DNA from: Watersipora subatra
Taxonomy: Eukaryota; Bryozoa; Gymnolaemata; Cheilostomatida; Watersiporidae
Length of the DNA: 64,000 nucleotides
Assembly: GCF_963576615.1 (NCBI RefSeq)
Contig: NC_088712.1
Span: forward strand, 33,675,155-33,739,154
Direction of reading: 5' to 3'
Shown: piece after piece, positions 1 to 12,628 of the stretch
Layout of the letters: each line of letters begins with the position of its first letter
How positions within the stretch are numbered: position 1 is the first letter of the stretch
The notes under the pieces: generated by a model
Database searches by the model: none
The model's input: the letters and a program-made list of their open reading frames with translations, nothing else
Told to the model about the DNA's origin: nothing
Position numbers and translations under genes: made by a program

Positions 1-594
1 GAGCAGGTTGCAGGCTGAGCGACTACTTGGGAAAATTACACGCAGTAAGTTATGGTAGCTCTTTCCATGTCGTCAACAAAGTAGTGTATTTATTAACAAA
101 GTAGTATTTATGTTTTTAGACCAGTAAACTTAGTGATAATAATATGGATAAGTAGAAACTAGCTAACATGCACCAACAAAATGGCTTTACATTTTAAAGG
201 CGAAGTAGAGCTACTTGCTTTTAACTGTTTCTGGTAGGCAAATATTAGCTGGTACATAGTCAAGACATTCTAGAAGGATTTAAGATAGTCATGTATCTAA
301 ATATTTTACGTATCTAGAACCGTAAAAAATGATAAACCTTCAACTAGACTAGTTGATAATGTAATATGAAACAATGTTTCTTGCATGAGCTAAACTGCAT
401 GTCTGAGTAAGTATTAGACTATAAGTAGAGTAAGTACCAGAGTGTAAGTAATACTAGGAGGCATTGATAATGCCATGAAATAAAATATGCAATGAGGCAT
501 AGATGACACTAAGACTGCAGAGCATAAAAGGCTGACAGAGGGCTATGATGTGAAGAGTGACTTATTGGGCCAGTTTATATCATCTTCTGTGCAT
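1..594. other. Unassigned AT-rich sequence
   Basis: No exon, repeat or RNA gene that I can support. Confidence 0.6.
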
Positions 595-1050
595 TGACAT
601 CAGTATCATGTCTTCTGTGAGTGAGTCGACATCAGTATCATGTCTTCTGTGAGTGAGTCGACATCAGTATCATGTCTTCTGTGAGTGAGTTGACATCAGT
701 ATCATGTCTTCTGTGATTGAGTCGACATCAGTATCATGTCTTCTGTGAGTGAGTCGACATCAGTATCATGTCTTCTGTGAATGGGTTGACATCAGTATCA
801 TGTCTTCTGTGAATGGGTCGACATTAGTATCATGTCTTCTGTGATTGAGTCGACATCAGTATCATGTCTTCTGTGAGTGAGTCGACATCAGTATCATGTC
901 TTCTGTGAATGGGTTGACATCAGTATCATGTCTTCTGTGAGTGAGTCGACATTAGTATCATGTCTTCTGTGATTGAGTCGACATCAGTATCACGTCTTCT
1001 GTGATTGAGTCGACATCAGTATCATGTCTTCTGTGAATGGGTTGACATTA
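595..1050. repeat. 32-bp minisatellite, 14 copies
   Basis: Unit contains CATCAGTATCATGTCTTCTG followed by a variable GAGTGAGTC, GATTGAGTC or GAATGGGTT tail. The tail types alternate along the array, showing block duplications. Confidence 0.96.
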
Positions 1051-1664
1051 GCCAACAAATTGTTGGGTACCAAAGTATGGAGAATGATGCAAGTATCTTC
1101 CCGTCATTTCAACTGTATCTGAAGAGACAAAGTTAAACCGTCATTGAATGTGCTGTTGTCGGTTCATTAGTCACAATGAGTCAGCTCTGGCAACATATAT
1201 CTGAGATCTGATACTGCAGCAGTAGGTAATACCAGCTTAGAAAGGAACTAGCAAATTTGTAAAAATAGTCTTCCATATACTGGAAGCACCATTCAGGAAA
1301 GAAATTTGTGTTTTACAGATCTAGCAATTTAGCTTGTAATCGTAAATATTGTTTTGGAGAATTAGAAGTTTATGGCATCTGCAAATTTTTCCATTTTTAG
1401 ATGGTGCTTTTAGATGAGTCAATCAAGTGTAATTGTTTCTCGACGAGTCCAATGCATCTGTTTCAAGCCATTTATTTCATTTTATTGGCTGTCACCTGTT
1501 TGTTTTTTGTTTTGTGATTTTTGGAAGGCATGATTTGGAAAACATTTCTGATTAAAATAAAATTATCTATTATCAATAAAACAATATGTATATAATACCT
1601 GTTTCGATAATTACTGTGGCAGCACCTCAAACTGTTATTACCTACATGAACACACAGCAATGAC
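1051..1664. other. Unassigned sequence
   Basis: AT-rich, no supported feature. Confidence 0.6.
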
Positions 1665-1900
1665 AGGTTTCTGTCCCAGGTTTCTGTCCCAGGTTTCTGT
1701 CCCAGGTTTCTGTCCCAAGTTTCTGTCCCAGGTTCTGTCCCCGGTTTCTGTCCCAGGTTTCTGTTCCAGGTTTCTGTTCCAGGTTTCTGTACCAGGTTTC
1801 TGTTCCAGGTTTCTGTCCCAGGTTTCTATCCCAGGTTTCTGTCACAGGTTTCTGTCACAGGTTTCTGTCACAGGTTTCTGTCCCAGGTTTCTGTCCCAAA
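1665..1900. repeat. 13-bp minisatellite
   Basis: About 18 copies of GTTTCTGTCCCAG with variants (GTTCCAG, GTCACAG). Both strands stay open, giving spurious 60-90 residue frames. Confidence 0.95.
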
Positions 1901-3490
1901 CACAAATTTTTTTATCATATTAAAACCCTAAAGCTGTTCCTTTTTATACCGGAACGACATTGTAAGCTCCTTATATGAAGCCCTCCTTATATGAAGCCTA
2001 AGTGTGAAAACTTTATTGGTGAGTGATAAAGTAGGGAGGGGTATCCCAACTCTCATGGCAAAACATAAAAAGCGCTCATTAATTTATGCTGTCAATTATA
2101 GATGATTAGACTATAAAACTTGCACCAAGCAGTACGAGCTGTCAGGTAGCTTAGCCTTAAGTCTTAGCCTTAAGTCTTAGCCTTTATTAAGGTATTACGT
2201 CATAACTCTCATAACTCGCTATAGCCTTGGATTAGTGTGTAAATCTTGCAGCGCTTCCGTTAGAAATATCAAGGGGCTAAAGCTTAAAAAGAAAGAATTA
2301 TATTTCTTTCTTCTTTTTAATTTAAAGATATAGAAAAATGGAGCAAATTCTGAAAAGCTTGGCATTCTTTACTCTCTTGGAGACTACTTGGTAACAGCTT
2401 AGACTGCAACAAATCTTCCCCAGTTAGTTCTGTTCTATGGTGAAGCGATGGATCTTGTTGGATAGATTGATGAGAAACATATATTAGAATTTGATTTCTA
2501 CGATAGGCTAATGTACTCATTTGTTTTGACATAGTTTATATAATGAATACGAGTTTATATATTTATTGCAATTGATTTTAATTTTACATAACAAATAATT
2601 AAATGTTTTGGCTGGTTTTACCTGTAACAAAATGATGTTTCCAACTGATTCTAACATGGTGGCAAATATGTTAAATCAAGCCAGTTGATGATACAAGCCA
2701 TATCATATTTAAAGCACATCAATTATATCGGTACATTTACACTTCAGAGTCGTGGCTTTCAAATGAGCCTATATTCAATACACAAAGAATAATAGAACTA
2801 TGAAAAACAGGGTGTCAAAAGTATGTCCTGCAATAAAAAACACTTGGTCGTGGTTTCCACAATGTGATGTCATAATTAGCATTTAGCCTTAGGTCGTCGA
2901 TCCCTTTCGTAGCAATTGAGGCTGTGCTTTTCTGTGACAATCGGTGCTCTTAAACCTAGAGAGTGCCAGTAATAAACTAGGATTCTAGATAATCAACAAT
3001 GCCCGGGGATCGTGCTAACGCCAGACTAATACAAACACATGTTCTGGATTAATAGATTTCGGGTGATTGTTAGAGTTTGCTTTTTCATCCTTAGTTGTAG
3101 TAGTATTATTATCTGAAGAATTCGTATCTTTTTCCACGTCGCTCTCTAAATATGATTATGCTTCAATAAATATACTGTTGCTGATAAAGGTAATGAAATC
3201 ACATCGATTAAATTGCGACCTGCAGTGGTGTGACCCTAGGACTATATGTAAATTGCACTCTCGCGAGATCACACAATGCTTGAAATTAATTAGCCTCAGT
3301 CGTACCCCTCAACATCACAATAAAAAAGAGGGCTAGTGCATGATATCATCAGGAAAATATAGTATGGTGCTTTGAATCTGAGCTATTTATCATAGAAATC
3401 ATCTGTGCATGAAGAGCTAATGACACTGATTTCTTTGTCATCTTCATTGATTCTCTGGAGTTGTTCTACCTTCGCCTGCCACTAGCATCA
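1901..3490. other. Unassigned sequence
   Basis: AT-rich. Only a short CTTAGCCTTAAGT direct repeat near 2150-2180 stands out. The small open frames at 2317-2532 and 3067-3336 have no coding character. Confidence 0.55.
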
Positions 3491-3702
3491 TTATCGTAGT
3501 TGATAAATATAAGCGGCAAGCGATAAAAATAAGCGGTAAGAGCACACAACACTGAATATGAAAATTGTGACGTCGTAATTTGCGAGCCTATACCATTGAA
3601 CATTTTTGTGGTAGAGCTCTGGGAACATCCTATAAACACCAGCCAGTGTGTGTCTCACCATGTCAAACAATGGCTCATTTGAAAGCCAAGATATTGGAGA
3701 AC
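3491..3702 (-). CDS. UDP-glycosyltransferase-like C-terminal exon (partial)
   Basis: A pyrimidine-rich acceptor (GTTTCAGCTTATTCAG) opens a 69-residue frame to TAA. It reads SPISWLSNEPLFDMVRHTLA, then ELYHKNVQWYRLANYDV and a hydrophobic stretch (TIFIFSVVCSYRLFLSLAA). The order VRH, a spacer, WY, five residues, DV, then a membrane segment resembles the C-terminus of membrane-anchored UGTs (family knowledge: a ..IRH....WYQYxxLDV..F arrangement). The spacer is about four residues longer than I expect. No donor-sugar signature exon was found upstream within the window, so this may be the end of a gene with a long intron, or an orphan exon. Confidence 0.35.
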
Positions 3703-3896
3703 CTGAATAAGCTGAAACAGTACTGATATAATTGATGCGCTTTAGCAATTTAGCTATCGTCTCTAAACCAACCAGGATGAAAATGTTAACTACAAGCATT
3801 ATTCGAAGCGTAATACTCTAGAAAAACAAATATGTTAGGAAAATTCTAGATAGCTTGTATTCAACTTAAAATGTTTTGTTAAAATATTGTTTACCT

Positions 3897-4342
3897 GATC
3901 TTAACTGTGCTCCAGGGTCTTAACTGTGCTCCAGGGTTTTAACTGTGCTCCAGGGTTTCAACTGTGCTTCAGGGTCTTAACTGTGCTCCAGGGTCTTAAC
4001 TGTGCTCTAAGGTCTTAACTGTGCTCCAGGGTCTTAACTGTGCTCCAGGGTCTTAACTGTGCTCCAGGGTCTTAACTGTGCTCCAGGGTTTTAACTGTGC
4101 TCCAGGGTTTTAACTGTGCTTCAGGGTCTTAACTGTGCTCTAGGGTCTTAACTGTGCTCCAGGGTCTTAACTGTTCTCTAAGGTCTTAACTGTGCTCCAG
4201 GTTCTTAACTGTGCTCCAGGGTCTTAACTGTGCTCCAGGGTCTCAACTGTGCTCCAGGGTCTTAACTGTGCTCTAGGGTCTTAACTGTGCTCCAGGGTCT
4301 TAACTGTGCTCTAGGGTCTTAACTGTGCTCCAGGGTCTTATC
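3897..4342. repeat. 19-bp minisatellite
   Basis: About 23 copies of CTTAACTGTGCTCCAGGGT with scattered variants (CTCTAGGGT, TTTTAACTG), just upstream of the UGT-like exon. Confidence 0.96.
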
Positions 4343-4889
4343 CTATAAAAAAACAGTGATTAAGTTTATCAGCAGGTTAAGTTGGCTCCTGAGACTAGGA
4401 ATTCAGGGATTGGGTCAAGATATACTTTCTCGAGGCCTGAACTGCTGTGCGTGGGATTATTTAATTAAAAATCTGTATTCATGAATGTAATAATTTACAT
4501 TAGTTAACCCTGTAGTCTGTTGGCTGGGTAGCTGTTCTCTAGGAGACACCAGAATGTGCAAGGTGATTTCTTTAAACATACATATAAGTATAATCAATAA
4601 TTGATGGTTTTGCTTCTGCCATTAAACATCTTTGATTCTGATTGATAACTAGTATTATTGATTAGTATTGATTGATTATTAATTGATTATTGACCATCTA
4701 AACTCCTATTTGTGGAGTTTTAAGACAGCTATATGTCAATGAATAAAAATGATAATATTAGCAATATTATTATGAGCTTGTATCATTATTATCATTATTC
4801 TCTAGCCTGTATACAGGTCATGTGATACAGGCTAGATAACTAGATATAGTATTGAGGGACAAGGAAATAGATCACACATAACTTATTGA
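4343..4889. other. Unassigned sequence
   Basis: AT-rich with TGATTATTAATTGAT-like simple sequence near 4640-4690. No gene seen. Confidence 0.55.
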
Positions 4890-5200
4890 TATGCTGTAGC
4901 AGGAGATGAGAGAGTGAAAGACAAAGAACAGAAAAAGGTTGAGAAGTATCAGGGTTTGGCAAGAGAGTTGAAGAAGGTCTGCAAGACATCTGTAATAATT
5001 GTCTCATTGTGGTTGGAGCGTTAGGTGCCCCACCCCTATTGTGGTTGAAGACTAGACTAGAAGATGCAGACTACAATCTTTATGGGGAGCTGATCAAACT
5101 GAATGTTGACAAGAAGGAAATCCCAAAAGTAGGCCTACAATTTTTAGCACTGCTGGGATCGGCTAGAATACTAAGAAAGGTTTTATTTTGATTTCTCGGG
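4890..5200 (+). pseudogene. LINE ORF2 C-terminal remnant, copy 1
   Basis: The plus strand encodes a charged helix (RVKDKEQKKVEKYQGLAREL, then KKVCK). After a frameshift it gives VVGALGAPP, and it ends ALLGSARILRKVLF. The order of KIEKYQDLARELKKLW-type helix, VVGALG and LLGSARILRKVL is a recurring C-terminal pattern of non-LTR retrotransposon polyproteins in marine invertebrates. It is broken by a frameshift and a stop. Confidence 0.55.
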
Positions 5201-5875
5201 TTAGTTGTTTTGACCCGAGTTTCAAATATACAAACACTAGCTTAATATCATGCTGTGCTAACTCCTAATCATAATTATGATAATAATAATGAAAAATATA
5301 TTACAAAGATTTGGCATTTGAACTGGAAAGACTAGGGTGTAAGACCAAAAGTGCTACCAGTACTTGTAGGAGCCTCGTGAGCCATAAACTGCAGGCTGAC
5401 CTCATACCTCACTGAGATATGGGCTGACATATCTCATATCCTTTGAAACCCATTGAGCCAACCAATCACCAACTTAGGGACAGCACAACTTGTCAGAAAA
5501 GAGCTCTAGTATTATTCGATTATGTGACAACCCTTTGGTTCCTGGGTAGGACCTGGGCTCACTATGTAACTAGTCAAACAAATGTGTAAACTAAATCATC
5601 AAATAATAATAACAGTTAATGAATACTTGAGAAGGGAGAATGACAAAAGGAAAGTAAAGAGTATAAAAGATGTGTATGAAGACAATAAGGTGACACTCAT
5701 TTGTTACATGGCACACCATGGTGATGGTCATTATATAATAGTGTCTTGGAAGATGGAGGCAAAAGAATGAAAATCCTTAAGGCAAAGCAGTAACGTAGGC
5801 GCCTGCTGTCTATGGTATCAATGCTGTTTTTTATATAAATAGTTTACTTGGATGGTAAGAGAATAATTGGGACAT
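5200..5875. other. Between LINE remnants
   Basis: AT-rich sequence, possibly LINE 3' tail or other repeat debris. The open frame at 5582-5770 matches nothing I recognise. Confidence 0.4.
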
Positions 5876-5970
5876 GCTGTCGGGATGTCTGGCTGTCGGG
5901 ATGTCTGGCTGTCGGGATGTCTGGCTGTCGGGATGTCTGGCTGTCGGGATGTCTGGCTGTCGGGAGTGCT
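5876..5970. repeat. 16-bp tandem array
   Basis: Between five and six perfect copies of GTCGGGATGTCTGGCT next to the 5' side of LINE remnant copy 2. Confidence 0.93.
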
Positions 5971-5999
5971 GTCGGGAGAGAGGTCTGATGATGTCTGGC

Positions 6000-6880
6000 A
6001 GAGGTTGAAGTTTAAACTAAAGACAAGCGCAGTGAGTAAAGTAAAAAGGTGCAGGATGAAAAGAATGCGGAGTAATTTCTACGAACATTTGAAAGAAGGG
6101 AGACACGAGTGGATGAAATGCAATATAGGTGCAACGAAAGTGACAGCGATTATCAATATTTAAAAAGAGATGGTTGAGACGAGAGCATGAAAACAGAATA
6201 GAGGCCTTGACATTGAATCAGGTCTAGATAGACCGCGTTTTACATTGTCTGAAAGAGTGTTGCATTTAACATCAGCATGCCAGACACTTGCAAAATATGA
6301 GTATGTGACAAGACGCAATGTGCAAAAAATTCTGATGCCTGTGTCAAAGTGAATAATCTTCTGTGTCATGACCATTGCTGGTATAAGTTGAAATGGGTAA
6401 AAGACACTGGGCTGAAAAGAGGCAAAGTTGTGTTGGTACTTTGAATACCAGATAAAAAGGAAACAACCTCCAGACTTGACTACCGAGGACAAGAACTAGA
6501 AGCTGATTCAGATAATAGACATGGAATAATAGACATGGAATGCCCTAGTGAGAAAACATACAGAAGATGAAAAGATCAAAGCAAAACAGCAGAAATACTA
6601 GCTACTGGCTTACAAAACTCAGGAACGAAGGCTAGGCTTCAAGGTAAAAATCATCCTAGTGGTCGTAAGATGCGAGGCCGTAGCAGCATTCAAGCTGAAG
6701 GAACAGATGAAGAAAATACTGAGTGCTGATGAGCAGCAAGTAGGTACGACATGGAGAGAAATGCTGAAAACTGAATGAGTAGAGAGTGAGGAGGTGCTGT
6801 CAATCATCATCCTAGCCCACAAAGGAGATATGTAGATGGTAGCAAGGTTTGGTGGCACACTAGGGATATAGTCTTAATGA
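6000..6880 (+). pseudogene. LINE polyprotein remnant, copy 2
   Basis: Several plus-strand frames read in order as a decayed LINE C-terminal region. They give HEWMKCNIGATKVTAIINI, EMVETRA, VLHLTSACQTLAKYEYVTRR, then LTTEDKN, and finally KVKIILVVVRCEAVAAFKLK followed by WREMLKTE and VESEEVLS. This matches the family's usual succession of HEWLKC..K, ETRAWK, QHLLxxCxxLA, RRPDL.LE and a final EMQK..ESE..RKVLSG block. At least five in-frame stops or shifts and a lost Cys pair in the zinc-knuckle-like segment make it inactive. Confidence 0.55.
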
Positions 6881-7129
6881 GCTACATATACATGTATGTC
6901 ACAATATTATTGATAATAAGGATAGTAATGAGAATTATAATAATACCAATAGAAGAAGGAATAAAATGGCATAAACATTGAGAGTAAAGAAAACCACTGA
7001 ACATACAAGGCCCTGCTCTGAGATGTATGGCTTGAAGAAAGAATATATTAGAAAGAAAAAATAAGGACTCGTTAAAGCAGCACAGAACTAGGTACTACTA
7101 ACATAATTACTAACATGATGAGGAAAGGC

Positions 7130-7720
7130 CCATATAGAAAGAAAAAGAGGAACATTGCTATGCGTGATGTGCAACCACAGAGACAGCAATTTTTCATATA
7201 CTCAGCGATTGCCAAAATTGGCACAATAGTGAGTATAAAAAGCGGCATGACAAACCTACCCCATTAGTCTATTGGAACTCATGCAAGATGCACGAATTAG
7301 AACATGCTAACAGGTAGTATGTGCATACAGCAAAGAAGGTTTTGGAATTGTCATTTCAAACGAACCATTGGATTCATGCCTGCAGATCAGGCGTAGTGTT
7401 GTAAGACATGGGAATAACCAGACATGTATCATAAGCGGTGAAATAACTGGTGACAATAAAACCAAAGAAACAAAGAAAGAGAGTATGGAGATAAACCAAG
7501 AGCTCACAAGAGAAGTAAGAAAGCTGTGAAGAACAACCGCAGTGGTGATACCTTTGGCGGTAGGAGCACTGGGAGCTGTACTCAAACTGGAACAATACTT
7601 AAGCATATTGGACATCAAGAAGGAGGAAGAGTAAGTTCAGTTCTCTGTCCTACTAGGATCAGCAACAATACTGAAAAAGGTGTAGAACACCTCAGGGGAG
7701 GAGTTCTAACTGGACACCAA
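7130..7720 (+). pseudogene. LINE polyprotein remnant, copy 3
   Basis: Plus-strand frames give YKKRHDKPTPLVYWNSCKMH, HTAKKVLE, then INQELTREVRKL, VIPLAVGALGAVLKLEQYLS and FSVLLGSATILKKV. It is the same C-terminal architecture as copy 1 but from a different subfamily than copy 2. Several stops interrupt it. Confidence 0.55.
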
Positions 7721-8660
7721 TGAAAACCACGGAAGAGCTGAGAATCAACTCATTCTCATGATAATAATAAAAAGAATAATAGCAACGGTAATAATAGTTA
7801 TAACTAAAACACTAAATGGATCAGAAAAACAAGAGTTGTGAAAAATCTTTACTTGATAATAACAACTAGCAAACTTGTAATGGAATAAATTTATGTGAGA
7901 TGTTGCGCAAGGTAGTGCAGCCAGCTCCTCTTCTAAAGCCCTTGTGGAGCGGCCCATAATTACCTTCTTTTAAGGTGCTTTACTTGAAAGAGAATCATTA
8001 GTTGGTGGCAAAAAGAGTGAGAAGGTCTGTACTTGGAAGGAGAACTGTTGATTTGTGGTGAGAAAAAGTGCGAAGTTCTTAAAACGAGTGCTAAGTCGTT
8101 AGTCTTTCGTAAGCAAAGAAGACAAGTCAATCAGTTAATACAAACATTAACAAACTTACTAAAATAATGTGTATACATGTATAATTTATGATTATGTAGA
8201 TTGAATATGGTTTCATGTGTTTAAAATAACACTTGATTATAAAAAAGCGCGTTGTTGCGTAAAATCAGTTGGGACAAACCGTTGTCTTTATATTCAACCC
8301 AATGAAAGGCAGGCTTAGTATACACGCTCAGAGTCAAGTCACAATAAAGCACCCCATGAAGCTCATATGTTCTGCGCAATCAATCTGTACCATAAATCAC
8401 TGGTTGGCTATAAAATAGACCAATATTTTTTGCATCTCTTCCTTTCTAGAAGAAAAAAAGTGATTAATTTAATTATAATTTATCCGGCCAGACATGTTAT
8501 TACCAGAGGAATATTGCAAAAGTCACTGACCTTTGAATTACTTACCAGATGATTTCTAACTACAGTTTGGCTGCAAATGTAGGTAATTTATTTTAACAGT
8601 CTTATTGCTAGCATAGTACGTAATCTTTTGTTTCCAAAAATCTTTTGTGAATTTAAAAAA
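7721..8660. other. Unassigned sequence
   Basis: No supported exon. The open frames at 7745-7957 and 8367-8552 look like chance. Confidence 0.55.
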
Positions 8661-8825
8661 AATAGACATATAATGAGTAATGTAACTACTACTAATAGAC
8701 ATATAATGAGTAATGTAACTACTACTAATAGACATATAATGAGTAATGTAACTACTACTAATAGACATATAATGAGTAATGTAACTACTACTAATAGACA
8801 TATAATGAGTAATGTAACTACTACT
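8661..8825. repeat. 33-bp minisatellite, five perfect copies
   Basis: Five identical copies of a 33-bp unit containing AATAGACATATAATGAGTAA. The length is divisible by three, so frames stay open on both strands. Confidence 0.97.
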
Positions 8826-9016
8826 GAACCGAAAAAAGTAGATAACAATACAACTTATCTCTGCTTATAAATTAATAATGTGACATTTTATTTACAAGTG
8901 GAGCTTTCATACCCTTATATGAATATAGTTTTCCTTAACCACTATAAGATTGAATACATTTAAAAAACCCTTTAAAAACCTATGTTTCTAAAGCAGTAAT
9001 TATGTAATAAATAGTA

Positions 9017-9124
9017 GCCTGTGTTAGTACAGTGTAGGCCTGTGTTGGTACAGTGTAGGCCTGTGTTGGTACAGTGTAGGCCTGTGTTAGTACAGTGTAG
9101 GCCTGTGTTGGTACAGTGTAGGCC
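9017..9124. repeat. 21-bp minisatellite
   Basis: Five copies of a unit containing GCCTGTGTTGGTACAGTGTA, differing only at one G/A position. Confidence 0.95.
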
Positions 9125-9835
9125 TTGCATTTCAAGGAAATAGGACTTGAAGGCTGCTTCTAACTTGTTGCTACGAGTCAGAAGTGTTTGTGATTTTTAG
9201 GGGTTGATGCCTACTAGCACTGCTGTCTGTTGATGTCTACTAGCACTGCTGCCTGTTCTATATTACTTTTTATAGTCTCTAGGAGTCTAGAATTTCATGA
9301 AATAGTTTGCAAACGATCAACCTATATGCATCTCTATTAAAAGTTCATTTAAAAGTTTGGAAACGCCAAATACTTGTAAAATATACAAATAATATAATTA
9401 TATATATTAATATATATAATATATCAAATAATCTGGTCATTATAACTCTTATTAATTATTTTCTTGCAAGCTAAAGTTTTAAGAAAGCTTAAAATCATCT
9501 TTCTGCCAAGAAGGTCAAAAGGTCACACGTTAAACACAGAGGTAGCATGTTTTAGACTTTTCTGCTTTTGCTAACAGAAAAAACCTTTGAAAAAGCAAAA
9601 CCCGAAAAGTAAAGCAACATTTTCTAGCTTAGGCCTACCTCAGTTTTTTGGCTGCGCAACTTTTTCTCTCAATCCATATATCTTTCTAGCATATTGAAAC
9701 ATAATTACTAGCTTATAACCTTTTGCTAAATCTTTCCCATTACCTGGGCTAGTATGTTGGGTGCCAGTTTACACCTGACACCATTTATCTCTGTATTTGG
9801 TTATTATGATCAGCCCCTGTTTTTCCTTCCAAATT
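9125..9835. other. Unassigned sequence
   Basis: AT-rich, including a TATATA stretch at 9390-9425. Nothing coding. Confidence 0.55.
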
Positions 9836-10212
9836 CATCTCATGTTCACCATCTTTATTATATACCTCATGTTCACCATCTTTATTATATACCTCATGTT
9901 CACCATCTTTATTATATACCTCATGTTCACCATCTCTATCATATACCTCATGTTCACCATCTTTATCATATACCTCATGTTCACCATCTCTATCATATAC
10001 CTCATGTTCACCATCTTTATCATATACCTCATGTTCACCATCTTTATCATATACCTCATGTTCACCATCTTTATCATATACCTCATGTTCACCATCTCTA
10101 TCATATACCTCATGTTCACCATCTTTATCATATACCTCATGTTCACCATTTTTATTATATACCTCATGTTCACCATCTTTATCATATACCTCATGTTCAC
10201 CATCTCTATCTT
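9836..10212. repeat. 27-bp minisatellite
   Basis: About 14 copies of a unit containing CATGTTCACCATCTTTATCA. The period is divisible by three, so four overlapping open frames of 120-173 codons exist on both strands. They are repeat artefacts. Confidence 0.96.
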
Positions 10213-11030
10213 GTACTTTTATTGAAGTTTGTAAAGTATATGGATACAAGGGTAAAAACTTCAAATATTGTTTGAGATACTAACCTGAGCATTCTGCTTT
10301 TTTAATTTCTGAATATGGAAGTTAGTGACAATTATCTTAATTCAAGAGTTCCTGGCACAGTCTAAGCAATGAAGGCAACTGCAATATTGTTTTAACTTTT
10401 TTTGGTGTGTTATTCTCTATTCAATATTATTCAATATTTTTATAATGATGATACATGAATAGGCCTACTGTTTAAACCGTGCAAAATCGCGCATTCGTTT
10501 TTATGACTACGTATTCATAAAGTGCATCGCCTAGAGTACTTGAAGTAGCTCTAGTCTGATACACTATCTTGATCATTCATGACTCTGTAGAACCGGACTC
10601 TAACATAACCTGTAAGAAAAATTTTAAAGGTTAAATCAATTTTAACCTGAGTGTTATGAACACTCCTCAGCAATCAAATGCATCTCCTAATTGATGACTC
10701 TCTTAATCAACAAGCGATGCTTATGCATTCATATTTATTTCTATTTACATGTATTTCTATTTACTTTGTACTAGCATTCTTCAGTTTAGGTTCTATGGTA
10801 GTGTCAGACTTGAAAATTCTGTAGTTGTGTACCGGAGATACGGGTCTCCTGACAATAAAACAATCTCATAAGTTTCATGTACAAGATAGACTCTTAATTC
10901 GCTATGAGTAAAAAGGCCCCTATTGTCTATGGAGACTTACATATTTATTGACTACTAAAAACTTTAGATATCTAATGGCTTGACACGCTGGTGCTTTATA
11001 ATATGAGTTTGACGTTACTGGTGAACTACT
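10213..11030. other. Unassigned sequence
   Basis: AT-rich, no supported feature. Confidence 0.55.
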
Positions 11031-11040
11031 CGAGACTTAC

Positions 11041-12270
11041 AACTCGTGACAACTCGTGACAACTCGTGACAACTCGTGACAACTCGTGACAACTCGTGAC
11101 AACTCGTGACAACTCGTGACAACTCGTGACAACTCGTGACAACTCGTGACAACTCGTGACAACTCGTGACAACTCGTGACAACTCGTGACAACTCGTGAC
11201 AACTCGTGACAACTCGTGACAACTCGTGACAACTCGTGACAACTCGTGACAACTCGTGACAACTCGTGACAACTCGTGACAACTCGTGACAACTCGTGAC
11301 AACTCGTGACAACTCGTGACAACTCGTGACAACTCGTGACAACTCGTGACAACTCGTGACAACTCGTGACAACTCGTGACAACTCGTGACAACTCGTGAC
11401 AACTCGTGACAACTCGTGACAACTCGTGACAACTCGTGACAACTCGTGACAACTCGTGACAACTCGTGACAACTCGTGACAACTCGTGACAACTCGTGAC
11501 AACTCGTGACAACTCGTGACAACTCGTGACAACTCGTGACAACTCGTGACAACTCGTGACAACTCGTGACAACTCGTGACAACTCGTGACAACTCGTGAC
11601 AACTCGTGACAACTCGTGACAACTCGTGACAACTCGTGACAACTCGTGACAACTCGTGACAACTCGTGACAACTCGTGACAACTCGTGACAACTCGTGAC
11701 AACTCGTGACAACTCGTGACAACTCGTGACAACTCGTGACAACTCGTGACAACTCGTGACAACTCGTGACAACTCGTGACAACTCGTGACAACTCGTGAC
11801 AACTCGTGACAACTCGTGACAACTCGTGACAACTCGTGACAACTCGTGACAACTCGTGACAACTCGTGACAACTCGTGACAACTCGTGACAACTCGTGAC
11901 AACTCGTGACAACTCGTGACAACTCGTGACAACTCGTGACAACTCGTGACAACTCGTGACAACTCGTGACAACTCGTGACAACTCGTGACAACTCGTGAC
12001 AACTCGTGACAACTCGTGACAACTCGTGACAACTCGTGACAACTCGTGACAACTCGTGACAACTCGTGACAACTCGTGACAACTCGTGACAACTCGTGAC
12101 AACTCGTGACAACTCGTGACAACTCGTGACAACTCGTGACAACTCGTGACAACTCGTGACAACTCGTGACAACTCGTGACAACTCGTGACAACTCGTGAC
12201 AACTCGTGACAACTCGTGACAACTCGTGACAACTCGTGACAACTCGTGACAACTCGTGACAACTCGTGAC
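11041..12270. repeat. Perfect 10-bp satellite, 123 identical copies
   Basis: AACTCGTGAC is repeated 123 times (1230 bp) without a single substitution or indel. It contains one CpG per 10 bp. Minus-strand frames of more than 400 codons across it (HELSRVVTSC repeats) are artefacts. It ends about 360 bp downstream of the gene A stop codon. Confidence 0.98.
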
Positions 12271-12628
12271 ATTGTAGAATATTTGACAACAACTATTTTT
12301 TGAAGTTTCTACTTGAATATAATAAACACAAACTCAGAGAAATACATCTAAATACTGGAGAGATGTCTAAAAACAGAACAGGAACTCTCTCTAGCTTCTG
12401 TTTGATCTCAAATTCATAAAAGTATGATAAATCATTTGATGGTTTTTATATAGTCACCTCACCATCTTGGTTGTATTATCATTAACAGAGTTATAAAGGA
12501 AATAGTAATATAAATGTGTACCATGTCTAGCCTACCATCAAATTCAACAAGAAGACATATGCAAACATGTTAACAACGTTACAAGCAGTCTTGATTGATA
12601 CTTCCTATTGCTCATTTGACCAATAAGC
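12271..12628. other. Gene A 3' flank
   Basis: AT-rich sequence that should hold the gene A 3' untranslated region. No canonical AATAAA is obvious on the minus strand. Confidence 0.5.

Noticed and set aside
8661-8825. Possible CRISPR-like regular repeats
   Set aside because: Direct head-to-tail copies with no unique spacers, in a eukaryotic genome.
9754-10275. Overlapping frames of 122-173 codons on both strands
   Set aside because: A 27-bp array with a period divisible by three.
11015-12292. Open frames of more than 400 codons on the minus strand
   Set aside because: They are the 10-bp satellite read in all three frames of one strand; no coding signature.
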